Shown here: positions 36,551 to 46,973 of the stretch, in pieces
Layout of the letters: each line of letters begins with the position of its first letter
Numbering within the stretch: position 1 is the first letter of the stretch
From: Bradyrhizobium sp. MOS002
GTDB taxonomy: Bacteria; Pseudomonadota; Alphaproteobacteria; Rhizobiales; Xanthobacteraceae
Direction of reading: 5' to 3'
Assembly (NCBI RefSeq): GCF_003020115.1
Contig: NZ_PYFX01000004.1
Location: 186,001 to 250,000 of the forward strand
DNA length: 64,000 nt
The notes under the pieces: model-generated
The model's input: the letters and a program-made list of their open reading frames with translations, nothing else
Databases searched by the model: none
Told to the model about the DNA's origin: nothing
Translations under genes and position numbers: made by a program

Positions 36551-39500
36551 CTACTCGGCAGCTTCCTTAACGGTGCCGTGCTCGACCCTCTCGTCGCCTT
36601 CGCCGTCACCCTTACGGCCCCAGCCGGAGAACCAGTTGTTGAGCTCGTCGAGATAGAGATAGACGACCGGGGTGGTGAACAGCGTCAGCGCCTGGCTGAC
36701 GATCAGACCGCCGACCATGGCGTAGCCGAGCGGCTGGCGAATCTCGGCGCCGGTGCCGTGGCCGAGCATCAGGGGCACGCCGCCGAGCAGGGCAGCCATC
36801 GTCGTCATCATGATCGGACGGAAGCGCAACAGTGCTGCCTGCCGGATCGATTCCGCCGGCGTCTTGTGCTCGTCGCGCTCCGCGGCGATGGCGAAGTCCA
36901 CCATCATGATGCCGTTCTTCTTCACGATGCCGATCAGCAGAATGACTCCGATCAAAGCAATGAGGCTGAACTCGAAGCCGGCCGCCATCAGGATCGCGAG
37001 CGCGCCGACGCCGGCCGAGGGCAGGGTCGATAGAATCGTGATCGGATGGATGTAGCTCTCGTAGAGGATGCCGAGGATCAGATAGACCACGACCAGCGCG
37101 GCGAGGATGAGGAGCGGCACGGTGCCGAGCGACTGCTGGAACGCCTGTGCCGTGCCTTGGAAGCTCGAATTGAGCGTCGGCGGCGCGCCGAGATCGGCCA
37201 TCGCCTTCTGCACGGCCTCCGTGGCCTGGCCGAGCGCGACGCCCTGGGCGAGGTTGAAGCTGATTGTGATCGCCGGAAACTGGCCCTGGTGGCTGATCGA
37301 GAGCGGGCGAACCGGATCGGTGCTCCAGGTCGCAAATGTCGACAGCGGCACCTGGTCGCCGGTCAGCGGAGATTTCAGGTAGAGCTTGTTCAGGCTCTCG
37401 AGGCTGCCCTGCATCTCCGGCAGGATCTCGAGGATCACCTTGTAGGTATTGAGCTGGGTGAAATACTGCGTGACCTGGCGCTGTCCGAAGGCGTCGTACA
37501 GCGTGTCGTCGATCAGCTGCGGCTGGATTCCGTAACGCGCTGCGGTATCGCGATTGATCTTGAGCTGAACCGTGGTGCCCTGGGTCTGCTGGTCGGTCGC
37601 GACGTCGCGCAGTTGCGGCAACGTCTGCATCTTGGCGAGGATCTTCGGCGCCCAGTCGTTGAGCTCGGCGAGATCGGCGTCCTGCAGGGTGAACTCGAAC
37701 TGCGTGCGCGTCGGCCGGCCGCCGAGCCGGACGTCCTGGGCCGCCTGCATGTAGAGGCGGGCGCCGGACACCTTCTCGAGCTTGGGACGCAGCCGCGCGA
37801 TGATCTGCTGCGCCGAGGCATTGCGGACGCTGAGCGGCTTCAACGTGATGAACATGTTGCCGTTGTTGCCGGCGCGGCCGCTGCCGCCGATGTTCATCGC
37901 GATCGTTGCGACGTCGGGATCGTCCATCACGATCTTGCCGAGTTCGACCTGGCGGCGCTGCATCTCCGCGAACGAGATGTCCTGGGAGGCTTCCGAGGTC
38001 GCGGTGATCAGGCCGACATCCTGCTGCGGGAAGAACCCCTTCGGGATCAGGACGAACAGATAGATCGACAGCGCCAGGGTCGCGAAGAAGATCGTGAGCG
38101 TCGTGCGGCGCCAGGCCAGGGCATGGTCGAGCCCCCATTCATAGCCGCGCAGCATCGCATCGAAGCCGCGCTCGCTCCACTGGTAGAACCTGCCGTGGGT
38201 CACCTCGCCATGCGCGCGCAGGAAGCGCGAGGCCATCATCGGCGTCAGGGTCAGGGACACGAACATCGAGACGAAGATCGTCATCGCCAGCACGACGGCG
38301 AATTCGCGGAACAGGCGCCCGATGATGCCGCCCATCAGCAGCAGCGGAATCAGCACCGCGACCAGCGAGATGCTGATCGACACGATGGTGAAGCCGATTT
38401 CCTTCGAGCCCTTGAAGGCGGCCGCCATCGGCGATTCGCCTTCCTCGATGTAGCGGGTGATGTTCTCCAGCATTACGATGGCGTCGTCGACGACGAATCC
38501 GACCGCGATGGTGAGGGCCATCAGCGACAGATTGTCGAGCGAATAGCCGACGACCCACATCAAGGCGCACGCGCCCAGCAACGCCAGCGGCACCGTGATG
38601 GTGGGAATGACGGTCGCCCAGAAACTGCGCAGGAAGATGAAGATGACCATGACCACCAGCGCAATGGTCAGCAGCAGCGTGAACTGGACGTCCTCGACCG
38701 CGGCGCGGATCGTCGTGGTGCGGTCGCTGATGAGCTCGATCTTGATCGCGGGCGGGATCGCGGCGACGAGGCGAGGCAGGGTGGCCTTGATCCGGTCGAC
38801 GGTCTCGATAACGTTGGCGCCGGGTTGCTTGAATATCACCAGGAACACGCCGCGCTTGCCGTTGGCCCAGGCCGCCTGCTTGGCGTCCTCTGCGCCGCTG
38901 ACGGCCTGGCCGACATCGCGGATTCGCAAGGGACCGCCATTGCGGTAAGCGATGATGACGTCGTTCCAGTCCTTGGCCTGGGTCAGCTGGTCGTTGGCGT
39001 AGATCGTGTAGGCGCGCTTCGGGCCGTCGATGTTGCCCTTGGGGCTGTCGACCGTGGTGATCGCGATCTGGCTGCGCACGTCCTCCATCGACAGGCCCTT
39101 GGCGACGAGTTTCGCCGGGTCGATCTGGATGCGGATGGACGGTTTCTGCTGGCCGCCGATGAAGACCTGCGCCACGCCGGAGAGCTGGCTGATCTGCTGG
39201 GCGAGCTGGGCGTCGACCGCGTCGCTGACGCTGGTCAGCGGCAATGTCTCGGAGGTCGCCGACAGCAGCAGGATCGGCGCGTCGGCCGGGTTGACCTTGC
39301 GGTAAGTCGGCGGCGAGGGCAGGTTCTTCGGCAGCTGACCGCTCGCGGCGTTGATGGCGCCCTGCACGTCGTTGGCGGCGCCGTCGATGCTGCGGTTGAG
39401 GTCGAACTGGATGGTGATCGATGCGGTGCCCAGATAACTCGTCGAGGTCATCTGGGCGATGCCCGGGATCTGGGCGAATTGCCGTTCGAGCGGCTGGGCC

Positions 39501-39697
39501 ACCGACGATGCCATCGTCTCGGGGCTGCCGCCCGGCAGATTGGCGGTGATCTGGATGGTCGGGAAGTCTACCTGCGGCAGTGGCGCGACCGGCAGCAGAG
39601 GATAGGCGACGAGACCGACGAAGAGAATGCCGGCCATCAGCAGCGAGGTGCCGATGGGATAACGGATGAAAGGTGCCGAAATCCCGCCCGCGTTCAT
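36551..39697 (-). CDS. RND efflux permease (MdtB/MdtC type)
   Basis: A 1048-residue inner membrane pump. It opens SAPFIRYPIGTSLLMAGILFVGL and PLLPVAPLPQVDFPTIQI, which is typical of the MdtBC/MuxBC group rather than of AcrB. TM4 keeps the Asp pair in VGFVVDDAIVMLENITRYIE, and the repeat halves are full length. MdtB/C pumps usually work as heterotrimers with two permease genes; only one is here. The start overlaps the end of the adaptor gene by four bases. An outer membrane factor gene is not in the window. Confidence 0.92.
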   Translation of the reverse strand: MNAGGISAPFIRYPIGTSLLMAGILFVGLVAYPLLPVAPLPQVDFPTIQITANLPGGSPETMASSVAQPLERQFAQIPGIAQMTSTSYLGTASITIQFDLNRSIDGAANDVQGAINAASGQLPKNLPSPPTYRKVNPADAPILLLSATSETLPLTSVSDAVDAQLAQQISQLSGVAQVFIGGQQKPSIRIQIDPAKLVAKGLSMEDVRSQIAITTVDSPKGNIDGPKRAYTIYANDQLTQAKDWNDVIIAYRNGGPLRIRDVGQAVSGAEDAKQAAWANGKRGVFLVIFKQPGANVIETVDRIKATLPRLVAAIPPAIKIELISDRTTTIRAAVEDVQFTLLLTIALVVMVIFIFLRSFWATVIPTITVPLALLGACALMWVVGYSLDNLSLMALTIAVGFVVDDAIVMLENITRYIEEGESPMAAAFKGSKEIGFTIVSISISLVAVLIPLLLMGGIIGRLFREFAVVLAMTIFVSMFVSLTLTPMMASRFLRAHGEVTHGRFYQWSERGFDAMLRGYEWGLDHALAWRRTTLTIFFATLALSIYLFVLIPKGFFPQQDVGLITATSEASQDISFAEMQRRQVELGKIVMDDPDVATIAMNIGGSGRAGNNGNMFITLKPLSVRNASAQQIIARLRPKLEKVSGARLYMQAAQDVRLGGRPTRTQFEFTLQDADLAELNDWAPKILAKMQTLPQLRDVATDQQTQGTTVQLKINRDTAARYGIQPQLIDDTLYDAFGQRQVTQYFTQLNTYKVILEILPEMQGSLESLNKLYLKSPLTGDQVPLSTFATWSTDPVRPLSISHQGQFPAITISFNLAQGVALGQATEAVQKAMADLGAPPTLNSSFQGTAQAFQQSLGTVPLLILAALVVVYLILGILYESYIHPITILSTLPSAGVGALAILMAAGFEFSLIALIGVILLIGIVKKNGIMMVDFAIAAERDEHKTPAESIRQAALLRFRPIMMTTMAALLGGVPLMLGHGTGAEIRQPLGYAMVGGLIVSQALTLFTTPVVYLYLDELNNWFSGWGRKGDGEGDERVEHGTVKEAAE

Positions 39698-40866
39698 TCC
39701 TGTCGAACCTTGTTCTGGGCCGGATCCGTACTCGCCACGGCCGTGGAGACGAGGCTTCCCGGCTGAACCTTGAATTGGCCGCCGGTTATCACCTGCTGCC
39801 CGGGCGTCAGCCCTTCGTCGATGACCGAACGCCCGTCGATGCCGTAGCTGACCTTGATCTTGTGCAGTTCGGCCTTGTTGTCCGGATTGACGGTATAGGC
39901 GTAGAGGCCGTTGGTGGAGTGCTGGACCGCGTCATCCGGGACAACGGTGGCATCCTTCAGGGTGCGCACCAGAAGGCGTGTCGACACCGACTGCCCGGGC
40001 CACAGCGCGTGATCCTTGTTGTCGAACACCGCCTTGAGCCGGATCGTGCCGCTGCTGGTGTCGACCTGGTTGTTGATGACCGCGAGCTTGCCCTCGGCCA
40101 GCGTCTTCTTGCCGTCGGTCGTGAAGGCGATCACCCTGAGCGCGCCGGCCCTCTGGCCCTCGCTGATATAGGGCAGCTGGTCTTCCGGCGCGGTGAAGAT
40201 CACCGAGATCGGCTCGACCTGCGAGATCGTGACGATGCCGGTCTGCGTCGAGGCATTGACGATGTTGCCGATGTCGACCTGGCGCAGGCCCGCGACGCCG
40301 GTGATCGGCGCCTTGACCTGGGTGTAGTCGAGCTGGGTCTGCGCGTTAGAGATCGAAGCTTCGTCGGCGGCGATCTGGGCGTTGAGCTGGGCGACCGTCG
40401 AGCGCTGGGTATCGACCCGCTGGGCGGTCGCGAATTCGCCGAGCTTCATGGCGCGCTGGAGCTCGAGATTGGCGTTGGCCAGATTTGCCTCGTCCTGCGC
40501 CCTCTTGGCCTTGGCCTGGTCGAGCGTGGCCTGATAGGGGCGCGGATCGATCGAGGCGAGAAGCTCGCCTTCCTTGACGATCTGGCCTTCGGTGAAGGCG
40601 ATCTTGTCGATCTGGCCGTCCACCCTGGTCCGGACTTGGACGGTGTTGAAGCCCGCAACGGTGCCGAGACCGGTCAGGTAAACCGGAAAGTCCACCTTCT
40701 GGACCGGCGAAACGCTCACGGGGACGGCGGGCGGGCGCTGCGGCCCCTTCTGTGCGGTCTGGGTTTTTCCGGCGTCGGGCGAGCCGAATTTCTGCCAACC
40801 ATAGTAACCCGCGGAGGCCACGGCCGCGATGATCAGAATCCAGAGGATCGGCCGGGACTTTTTCAT
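39694..40866 (-). CDS. RND efflux periplasmic adaptor (MdtA type)
   Basis: A 390-residue membrane fusion protein: N-terminal anchor (WILIIAAVASAGYYGW), lipoyl segments (GFNTVQVRTRVDGQIDKIAF and VKAPITGVAGLRQVDIGNIV), helical hairpin between them, and beta-barrel (LWPGQSVSTRLLVRTL). It ends with a C-terminal GLTPGQQVITGGQFKVQPG. First gene of the second efflux operon in the window, transcriptionally upstream of the permease. No dedicated regulator is adjacent. Confidence 0.92.
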   Translation of the reverse strand: MKKSRPILWILIIAAVASAGYYGWQKFGSPDAGKTQTAQKGPQRPPAVPVSVSPVQKVDFPVYLTGLGTVAGFNTVQVRTRVDGQIDKIAFTEGQIVKEGELLASIDPRPYQATLDQAKAKRAQDEANLANANLELQRAMKLGEFATAQRVDTQRSTVAQLNAQIAADEASISNAQTQLDYTQVKAPITGVAGLRQVDIGNIVNASTQTGIVTISQVEPISVIFTAPEDQLPYISEGQRAGALRVIAFTTDGKKTLAEGKLAVINNQVDTSSGTIRLKAVFDNKDHALWPGQSVSTRLLVRTLKDATVVPDDAVQHSTNGLYAYTVNPDNKAELHKIKVSYGIDGRSVIDEGLTPGQQVITGGQFKVQPGSLVSTAVASTDPAQNKVRQE

Positions 40867-41242
40867 ATCGTCTCGTGTCGGCTCTTATGCCCTAAGCTAC
40901 GAATTGTGAGGCAATCATAGGGTTCCAGCGCGCTTGTATAATACACGCCAAGTTCCAGTGTAAACAGCACTATCGGCTGAGAATCCTAAACAATTGGAAA
41001 GCTTTGCACTGCTTAGGCAGCTCCGTGTCACTACGGTGTGCAGTGCTGAATTCTCCCGTCAGGAACGATCAGCGTGCAAAGTCCGTGCAATGCTCGAAAG
41101 CGGTGTGCTCTGGACCGAGCGACGCCGCGCATAGGCCGCAAGGCGACGGCTCGCAAGAACGGTTCTAAATCGTGGGGAGGCCGTTTCGGTTGTCAGGGAA
41201 ACCGGCATCAGTCATATCGGCGCGCCACAACGGGAGCGCAGC
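40867..41242. other. Divergent intergenic region with possible promoter
   Basis: These 376 bases separate the divergent mdtA-type adaptor and a small gene. A possible sigma-70-like promoter for the adaptor reads, on the minus strand, TTTACA (40959-40964) and TATTAT (40938-40943) with a 15-base spacer. Near the other end, AGAACGGTTCTAAA (41156-41169) looks like half of an iron control box. Nothing else was recognised. Confidence 0.35.
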
Positions 41243-41482
41243 ATGGACGAACTGAACGGCAAGCTGATCGCGTGTCAGATTTTGATCACGGGACTGATCG
41301 CACGCGTCGCCAACGAGCAGCGTGATCCCTTGCGCTTTCTCACCGACTTCCGCGACGAGATCAGAGCCGTCGTCAACGGCGTCAACATCGCTGGCATGGA
41401 CGACAGCGATCGCGTGCGCGCGGTGGCGCAGAAGACGGTCGATGAATTGTTCTCGCTGATGAAGCCGCCGAGCAGCGATTGA
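41243..41482 (+). CDS. Small helical hypothetical protein
   Basis: A 79-residue protein, probably all helical (MDELNGKLIACQILITGLIAR; FRDEIRAVVNGVNI; VRAVAQKTVDELFSLM). GGGAGCGCAGC precedes the ATG. No family recognised. It lies 195 bases before the TonB receptor gene in the same direction, with the iron boxes between them, so it is likely a separate transcript. Confidence 0.65.
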   Translation: MDELNGKLIACQILITGLIARVANEQRDPLRFLTDFRDEIRAVVNGVNIAGMDDSDRVRAVAQKTVDELFSLMKPPSSD

Positions 41483-41526
41483 AGATGCGCGCGCGACCGC
41501 CGATCTCGCGGTATTTTCGCGCTCTC

Positions 41527-41542
41527 TTTAGAACGACTCCAA
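41527..41542 (+). promoter_or_regulatory. ICE-like iron control box 1
   Basis: TTTAGAACGACTCCAA resembles the left half of the Irr-binding iron control element (TTTAGAA-N3-TTCTAAA). First of three similar boxes before the TonB receptor gene. Confidence 0.55.
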
Positions 41543-41548
41543 TCCTGC

Positions 41549-41564
41549 TTTAGAACGATTTCAA
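41549..41564 (+). promoter_or_regulatory. ICE-like iron control box 2
   Basis: TTTAGAACGATTTCAA, the best match of the three to the Irr-type element. It starts 22 bases after box 1. Confidence 0.6.
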
Positions 41565-41571
41565 ACTGTAG

Positions 41572-41587
41572 TTTAGAATCGCTTTGA
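41572..41587 (+). promoter_or_regulatory. ICE-like iron control box 3
   Basis: TTTAGAATCGCTTTGA starts 23 bases after box 2, so the three boxes repeat at about two helical turns. It lies 91 bases before the receptor start. Confidence 0.5.
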
Positions 41588-41677
41588 TCTGGACTTATTC
41601 AAGCGTTCTCGCGGCTTGCTCGCATTGACCCGGTATTTTGCGGCCGATACCAACACTCCAATCGCTCATCGAAGTGA

Positions 41678-44104
41678 ATGGGCGAACAGGAATATGGGGC
41701 GTGGTTGGTAATGGGGCAGGTGGTCGCACCGAAGTCGTTGCGTTCGGTCGCAGCATTCGATGAAAAGTTCACGAGCGTTTCCGGCAAGAAGGTCTCCGCT
41801 GTCGCTGGCCTGATCGCAGCAGCATCGGTGTCGAGCGGCGCGGAAGCGCAGCAATCGAACCTGCCGCCGGTGACGGTCGATGCTCCCGTCGCGCGTCCGC
41901 GCCCGGTGGCTTCGAAGCCGACGGCGGACCAGGTCCGCGCGCGCAATGCGCTTCGCCGCGCCGCGCAGCGGCAGCAGGCGGCGCAGCAGACCGCTCCAAC
42001 CGTCCCCGCCGGCGAAGTCGATCGCAATCCGTATTCCGATCCGGCAGCTCCCTACAAGGTCGACCACGTCCAGGCCTCCGGCAAGTTTCCCGAGCCGATG
42101 CTGAACACGCCGAAAACCATCACCGTGCTCAGCAAGGAAGTGCTCGAGGACAAGAACGCCACGACGCTGAAGGAGATCGGGCGCTCGACCGCCGGCGTGA
42201 CGCTGGGGTCGGGGGAGGGCGGCAACGCGTTCGGCGACCGCTTCTTCATCCGCGGCTTTGATGCGCGCAACGACGTCTTCATCGACGGCATCCGCGATCC
42301 CGCGGTCTCGATCCGCGAGAACTTCTTCACCGAGCAGATCGAGATTCTGCGCGGCCCGGCCTCGTCCTACGCCGGCCGCGGCACCGCTGGCGGCGCCATC
42401 AACATCGTCACCAAGCAGGCCGGCGACGTCAATTTCAAGCGGATGGATACCGAGTTCGGCACCGACAGGACCAAGCGAGTTACGCTCGACGTCAACCAGG
42501 TGATCGACCCGACCTTCTCGGTGCGCGTTGGCGGCCTGTTCCAGGACGCCAACGTCGCTGGTCGCAACTACATCACCGACGATCGGTGGGGTTCGTTCAT
42601 CTCGACCAAGTACACTCCGACCAACGACATCAAGATCACAACGAACTACGTCCACACCGATCTCAGCGGCTACCCGGATTTCGGCGTGCCCTTTTACAGG
42701 CAGGGCAATGTCCCAGTGACATCGGCGGGCATTCCGCGCGGAAGCTGGTACGGCTTCCTCAACCGCGACTTCCAGACCGCGCGGCAGGATTTCGGCACCG
42801 GCACGATCGAGTACAAGGTCAACGATGCCATTACGCTGACCAGCAAGGTGCGCGGCGAGCACTCGCTGCTCAACTACATCGGTACGCTGCCGCAGAACCC
42901 GATCACGACCAGCCCCAATCCGCTGCTCTGGACCACGACGGCCAGTGCGCAGAGCCGCTACCAGAACGTTGACGTGTGGGCCAACCAGAACGAGGCCACG
43001 TTCAAGCTTAACACCGGCGGGGTCAAGCACACCGCAGTGTTCGGCGTGGAATATGCCAATGAGAACATCTCGATCGACCGTTACACCGGCCTCTCGTCGG
43101 AACTGTTCGGCGGTGGCTCGACCAGCAACGGAGCGGTCACGGGGGTGAATCTCTATTCGCCGCAGTACACCTACATTCCCTTCAGCAACACGCCGTCGCT
43201 GGTTGGAAATCCGACGCGCTACGGTGTCAACACCAGCAGCGTCTACGTCATGGATACTGCGAACTGGCAGGACACCATCATTGTAAACGGTGGCGTGCGC
43301 TACGACGGCTACAGCCAGAGCTCGTCGACCAACGCGGCCTATCTGAAGCAGAACGCCGATCTCGTGAATTACAACGTCGGCCTGGTTTACAAGCCGATGT
43401 CGATCGGCAGCCTCTATGCGGCCTATGCGACCTCGGCCAATCCGTTCGGGTCGGAGCTCGATGCGACCGCGACCGATTACGGTGGTGTTCCGCCCAACAC
43501 GGCCGTTTTGCTCGGACCCGAGCGTAACAAGGCGATCGAACTCGGCACCAAATGGGAGCTCGCCGACCGTCACCTGTTGGTGACCGGTGCGCTGTTCCAG
43601 ACCACCAAGGACAACGCGCGCGAAACCGTCAACAACCTGCTGACCTCGGGCGCTGCCTACAGGATCCAGGGCATCGACATCGAGGCCGAGGGCAAGCTCA
43701 CCGACCGCTGGAGCATTTTTGGCGGTCTGGTGCTGATGCAGTCGAAGGTCACGCAGAGCGGCGTTGCGTCGAATCTTGGTCTGCAGCTCGCCAACATTGC
43801 GCACCAGTCGTTCAGCATGTTGACCAAGTACAAGTTCGACGGCGGCTGGGAACTCGGCGGGCAGGCGGTCTACCGCTCGAAGGTCTATGGCGGCACGTTC
43901 GCGGCCAACACCAACGAGTTGCCGAGCTATTGGCGTTTCGACGCGTTCCTCGAGAAGAAGATCGACCAGAACTGGACCATGAAGTTCTATGCCCAGAACC
44001 TGACGAACAAGCTCTATTACGACTCGTTCTATCGCAGTGCCGTGCCCTTCGTGGCGGTCGCGCCGGGGCGGGCGTTCTACCTCGTGACGACGGCGAAGTT
44101 CTGA
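41678..44104 (+). CDS. TonB-dependent siderophore receptor (Fiu-like)
   Basis: An 808-residue outer membrane receptor. After a long leader (cleavage probably after GAEAQ) comes a plug domain with [20 protein letters not shown], the conserved [20 protein letters not shown], and [21 protein letters not shown]; then a 22-strand barrel ending in a terminal Phe (YLVTTAKF). The catecholate receptor group (Fiu/CirA-like) is the closest I can name; the ligand is a guess. An ATG at 41711 is an alternative start. The three iron boxes upstream and the following piuC, exbB, exbD and tonB genes make an iron-regulated uptake operon. Confidence 0.92.
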   Translation: MGEQEYGAWLVMGQVVAPKSLRSVAAFDEKFTSVSGKKVSAVAGLIAAASVSSGAEAQQSNLPPVTVDAPVARPRPVASKPTADQVRARNALRRAAQRQQAAQQTAPTVPAGEVDRNPYSDPAAPYKVDHVQASGKFPEPMLNTPKTITVLSKEVLEDKNATTLKEIGRSTAGVTLGSGEGGNAFGDRFFIRGFDARNDVFIDGIRDPAVSIRENFFTEQIEILRGPASSYAGRGTAGGAINIVTKQAGDVNFKRMDTEFGTDRTKRVTLDVNQVIDPTFSVRVGGLFQDANVAGRNYITDDRWGSFISTKYTPTNDIKITTNYVHTDLSGYPDFGVPFYRQGNVPVTSAGIPRGSWYGFLNRDFQTARQDFGTGTIEYKVNDAITLTSKVRGEHSLLNYIGTLPQNPITTSPNPLLWTTTASAQSRYQNVDVWANQNEATFKLNTGGVKHTAVFGVEYANENISIDRYTGLSSELFGGGSTSNGAVTGVNLYSPQYTYIPFSNTPSLVGNPTRYGVNTSSVYVMDTANWQDTIIVNGGVRYDGYSQSSSTNAAYLKQNADLVNYNVGLVYKPMSIGSLYAAYATSANPFGSELDATATDYGGVPPNTAVLLGPERNKAIELGTKWELADRHLLVTGALFQTTKDNARETVNNLLTSGAAYRIQGIDIEAEGKLTDRWSIFGGLVLMQSKVTQSGVASNLGLQLANIAHQSFSMLTKYKFDGGWELGGQAVYRSKVYGGTFAANTNELPSYWRFDAFLEKKIDQNWTMKFYAQNLTNKLYYDSFYRSAVPFVAVAPGRAFYLVTTAKF

Positions 44105-44106
44105 TC

Positions 44107-44796
44107 ATGTTGACGTGCCTGCCTGGCGTTCTGAGCAAGGATGATGTGGCGGATTTCCGCCGCATCATGGACGCCAGCGCATGGGAAGACGGGCGCTCCA
44201 CCGCGGGCTCGCAGTCGGCGATGGTCAAGCGCAACGAGCAATTGCCGCCGGACAGCGAGGTCGCGCGCAAGCTCGGCAACCGCATCATTTCGGCGCTGAC
44301 GTCGAACCCCCGCTTCATCGCGGCGGCGATCCCGCTCCAGATATTCCCGCCGCTGTTCAACCGCTATGCGGCCAGCAGCGGCCACCATTTCGGCCTGCAC
44401 GTCGACAATGCCATCCGCGGCGACCGCCTGACCGGCCTTCGCATCCGCACAGACCTGTCGGTGACGCTGTTCCTGGCCGAGCCGGAGGAGTACGACGGTG
44501 GCGAACTTGTGATCGAGGACAGCTACGGTTCGCACGAAGTCAAGTTGCAAGCCGGGGACTGCGTGCTCTATCCCTCGACCAGCCTCCATCTCGTGACGCC
44601 GGTAACCAGGGGAACGCGGGTTGCGTCTTTCTTCTGGCTTCAGAGCATGATACGGGACGATCAAGCCCGGAGCATGATCTTTGACCTCGACACCGCGATA
44701 CAGGCGCTGGTGGAACGGCTCGGGCGTGACGATCCCGAAACGGTCAAATTGACGGGTATCTATCACAACCTCATTCGCTACTGGGCCGAAGTATGA
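44107..44796 (+). CDS. PiuC-type Fe(II)/2-oxoglutarate dioxygenase
   Basis: A 229-residue dioxygenase of the PiuC/PKHD family. The iron ligands are in [11 protein letters not shown] (His and Asp) and TSLHLVTPV (His), with the 2-oxoglutarate-binding Arg in [11 protein letters not shown]. It begins two bases after the receptor stop and its end overlaps exbB by four bases. PiuC genes accompany catecholate siderophore receptors in many proteobacteria and are iron-repressed; their substrate is unclear. Full length (usual 225-230). Confidence 0.92.
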   Translation: MLTCLPGVLSKDDVADFRRIMDASAWEDGRSTAGSQSAMVKRNEQLPPDSEVARKLGNRIISALTSNPRFIAAAIPLQIFPPLFNRYAASSGHHFGLHVDNAIRGDRLTGLRIRTDLSVTLFLAEPEEYDGGELVIEDSYGSHEVKLQAGDCVLYPSTSLHLVTPVTRGTRVASFFWLQSMIRDDQARSMIFDLDTAIQALVERLGRDDPETVKLTGIYHNLIRYWAEV

Positions 44797-45689
44797 AGAT
44801 CATGTCCTTCCAAGCAAGCCTTGCCGCAGCTCTGGTGCTGGCGGCCGCCTGGCTTGCATCCCCTGTTTCTGCCCAGACACAAGCCGCGCCCGCCGCACCG
44901 GTCCAGTCGACGGCTCAGCCATCCGCGGTCAGCCCGGCCCCGGTTGCCGCTCCGCCTGCGGCTGCAAAGTCCGATACGGCGGCCGGCATCGCGCCCGCCA
45001 TGAAGGAATTGTCGCCCTGGGTGATGTTCCAGTCGGCGGACATCATCGTGAAGGCGGTGATGATCGGGCTCGCCTTTGCATCGCTGATGACCTGGACGGT
45101 GCTGATCGCCAAGTCGATCGAATTGTCGATCGCCGCAACCAAGCTCCGTTCGGCGCTGAAGAAGATCACAGAGGCGCGCTCGCTCGCGGAAGCGCAGATG
45201 GCGCTCGGCGCCAAGGAGGGCATCCTGCCGTCGTTCCTGGCGGCGGCGCTGCGCGAGGCGCGGATGTCGGCCGGCCTGTCGAGCGATACCGGAATCAAGG
45301 AGCGGGCGGCTTCGAGCTTCTCCGAGATCATGCGCGCGGAGGCGCGGCGCATCCGCGTCGGCATGGGCGTGCTCGCGACCATCGGCTCGACCTCGCCCTT
45401 CGTGGGCCTGTTCGGCACGGTGTGGGGCATCATGAACAGCTTCATCGGCATCTCGAAGTCGCAGACCACGAACCTCGCCGTCGTCGCGCCCGGTATCGCC
45501 GAGGCGCTGCTCGCCACCGCGATCGGTCTGGTCGCCGCCATTCCCGCCGTCATCATCTACAACTACTTCTCGCGCGTGACGAAGAGCTATCTCGAGCTCG
45601 TCAGCCGTGCCTCGGGCGCGGCGGGGCGGTTGCTCTCGCGCGATCTCGACCGCAGCCACGGCAGCGTGCATTCGCGCGCGGCGGAGTGA
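44793..45689 (+). CDS. exbB: ExbB, TonB energising complex
   Basis: A 298-residue inner membrane protein. It has a signal-like N-terminus followed by a Pro/Ala-rich stretch, as in alphaproteobacterial ExbB, then three membrane helices. The MotA/TolQ/ExbB core is clear: [21 protein letters not shown] and [19 protein letters not shown]. With ExbD it forms the proton channel that drives TonB. Start overlaps the piuC stop (ATGA). Confidence 0.94.
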   Translation: MKIMSFQASLAAALVLAAAWLASPVSAQTQAAPAAPVQSTAQPSAVSPAPVAAPPAAAKSDTAAGIAPAMKELSPWVMFQSADIIVKAVMIGLAFASLMTWTVLIAKSIELSIAATKLRSALKKITEARSLAEAQMALGAKEGILPSFLAAALREARMSAGLSSDTGIKERAASSFSEIMRAEARRIRVGMGVLATIGSTSPFVGLFGTVWGIMNSFIGISKSQTTNLAVVAPGIAEALLATAIGLVAAIPAVIIYNYFSRVTKSYLELVSRASGAAGRLLSRDLDRSHGSVHSRAAE

Positions 45690-45692
45690 ACC

Positions 45693-46148
45693 ATGGGCGT
45701 TTCGCTCGCAGACAATGATGACGACGATGATTTCGGCGAAACGCATGAAATCAACGTCACGCCGTTCATCGACGTCATCCTGGTGCTGCTGATCATCTTC
45801 ATGGTCGCAGCGCCGCTCTCGACCGTCGACCTGCCGATCGATCTGCCGACGTCGAGTGCGACGCCGCAGAAGAAGCCGGACAAGCCGACCTATCTCAGCA
45901 TCAAGCCCGATTTGACGCTTGCCATCGGAGAGAACCCGGTCCACCGCGCCGAGTTGATCGGCACCCTCGACGGCCTGTCCGACATGAGCAAGGACAAGTA
46001 TGTCTTCCTGCGCGCCGATCGCTCGGTGCCGTATGGCGAGTTGATGGGGGTCATGGAGCTGTTGCGCTCAGGCGGCTATTCGCGGGTGAAGCTGGTTGCG
46101 CTGGAAGGTGCTCCGGGGGCGCCTGCGGCAGGCGCCGCTCAGCCTTAG
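45693..46148 (+). CDS. exbD: ExbD, TonB energising complex
   Basis: A 151-residue protein with an acidic cytoplasmic N-terminus ([10 protein letters not shown]), a single membrane helix with the essential Asp ([18 protein letters not shown]) and a periplasmic domain ending in a short Ala/Gly/Pro tail. It is the ion-conducting partner of ExbB. The gene follows exbB by three bases. Confidence 0.94.
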   Translation: MGVSLADNDDDDDFGETHEINVTPFIDVILVLLIIFMVAAPLSTVDLPIDLPTSSATPQKKPDKPTYLSIKPDLTLAIGENPVHRAELIGTLDGLSDMSKDKYVFLRADRSVPYGELMGVMELLRSGGYSRVKLVALEGAPGAPAAGAAQP

Positions 46149-46157
46149 AGGCCCGCG

Positions 46158-46973
46158 ATGTCGGACGAGTCCAGACCAGCCCGGACGCTTTGGATTTTGG
46201 CAGCGGTGGCGGCGCTTGCGCTCCATCTGGGTGGTGCCGCGCTCGCGTTGGCGCACCTGCGGGCCGATGACGGCGACGACGGCCTCGGCGCGGCTGGCGC
46301 GGAGTTCGCCGTCGAGATGGCCTCGCCGAAGGCGCCAGACACCGACCTTCCGCCGGGACCGGATAGCGAAGCGATGCAGGAGCAGCAGGCGCTTCCCGAG
46401 CAAAAGGCCGAGACCAAGGAAACCGAGCTTCCAAAGGATCAGTCGCAACAAGTCGACGATCCCGATCGGGTCGTCACCGAGAACATCTCGAAGAAGCCGC
46501 AGGACGAGGACCCGAAGATTGCGGCGGTCGAAACGCCCGCTGCGGAGGCCTCGCCGAAGTCCGTTGCGACGGCGCGGCAGACGCTCGATGAGGACGCGCG
46601 CGAGGCCGAGAAGGCGCTGGCGCCCGTGCTTGGCATCGGCAAGGACATTCTGAAGCTCACGGCCGACTGGAATCGCAAGATCAGCGCGCATCTCACGGCC
46701 CACAAGGTCAACCCGGAGGGCAAGGAGCCCAACAATCAGAAGGTCAAGGTCTCCTTCGCGATCAACCGACGCGGCAACGTGCTTTCAGTCGACGTTGTCG
46801 AGTCGTCCGGGGATGCCGCTTACGATGCGGCCGCGATCTCGATTGTCCGCAAGTCCGATCCCATCCCGCAGCCGCCTGCCAGCCTGACCGACGACCGGTT
46901 CGAGCGCACCGTCGACATCATCTTCACGCCGCCGGACGCAAAGAAAAAGAAGAAGACCGCTCAGCGCCAGTAG
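46158..46973 (+). CDS. tonB: TonB family protein
   Basis: A 271-residue TonB-like protein: N-terminal helix (ILAAVAALALHLGGAALAL) and the C-terminal TonB domain (VKVSFAINRRGNVLSVDVVESSGD, ALDxAAI-type helix and VDIIFTPP). The periplasmic linker is rich in Glu, Asp, Lys and Gln rather than in Pro-Glu/Pro-Lys repeats. It ends the iron operon nine bases after exbD. Its last 13 bases overlap, tail to tail, the end of the minus-strand gene at 46961. Confidence 0.92.
   Translation: MSDESRPARTLWILAAVAALALHLGGAALALAHLRADDGDDGLGAAGAEFAVEMASPKAPDTDLPPGPDSEAMQEQQALPEQKAETKETELPKDQSQQVDDPDRVVTENISKKPQDEDPKIAAVETPAAEASPKSVATARQTLDEDAREAEKALAPVLGIGKDILKLTADWNRKISAHLTAHKVNPEGKEPNNQKVKVSFAINRRGNVLSVDVVESSGDAAYDAAAISIVRKSDPIPQPPASLTDDRFERTVDIIFTPPDAKKKKKTAQRQ

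Noticed and set aside
37046..39766. Long open frame on the plus strand opposite the second RND pump
   Set aside because: Same artefact: antisense to clear coding sequence, low-complexity acidic and basic translation.
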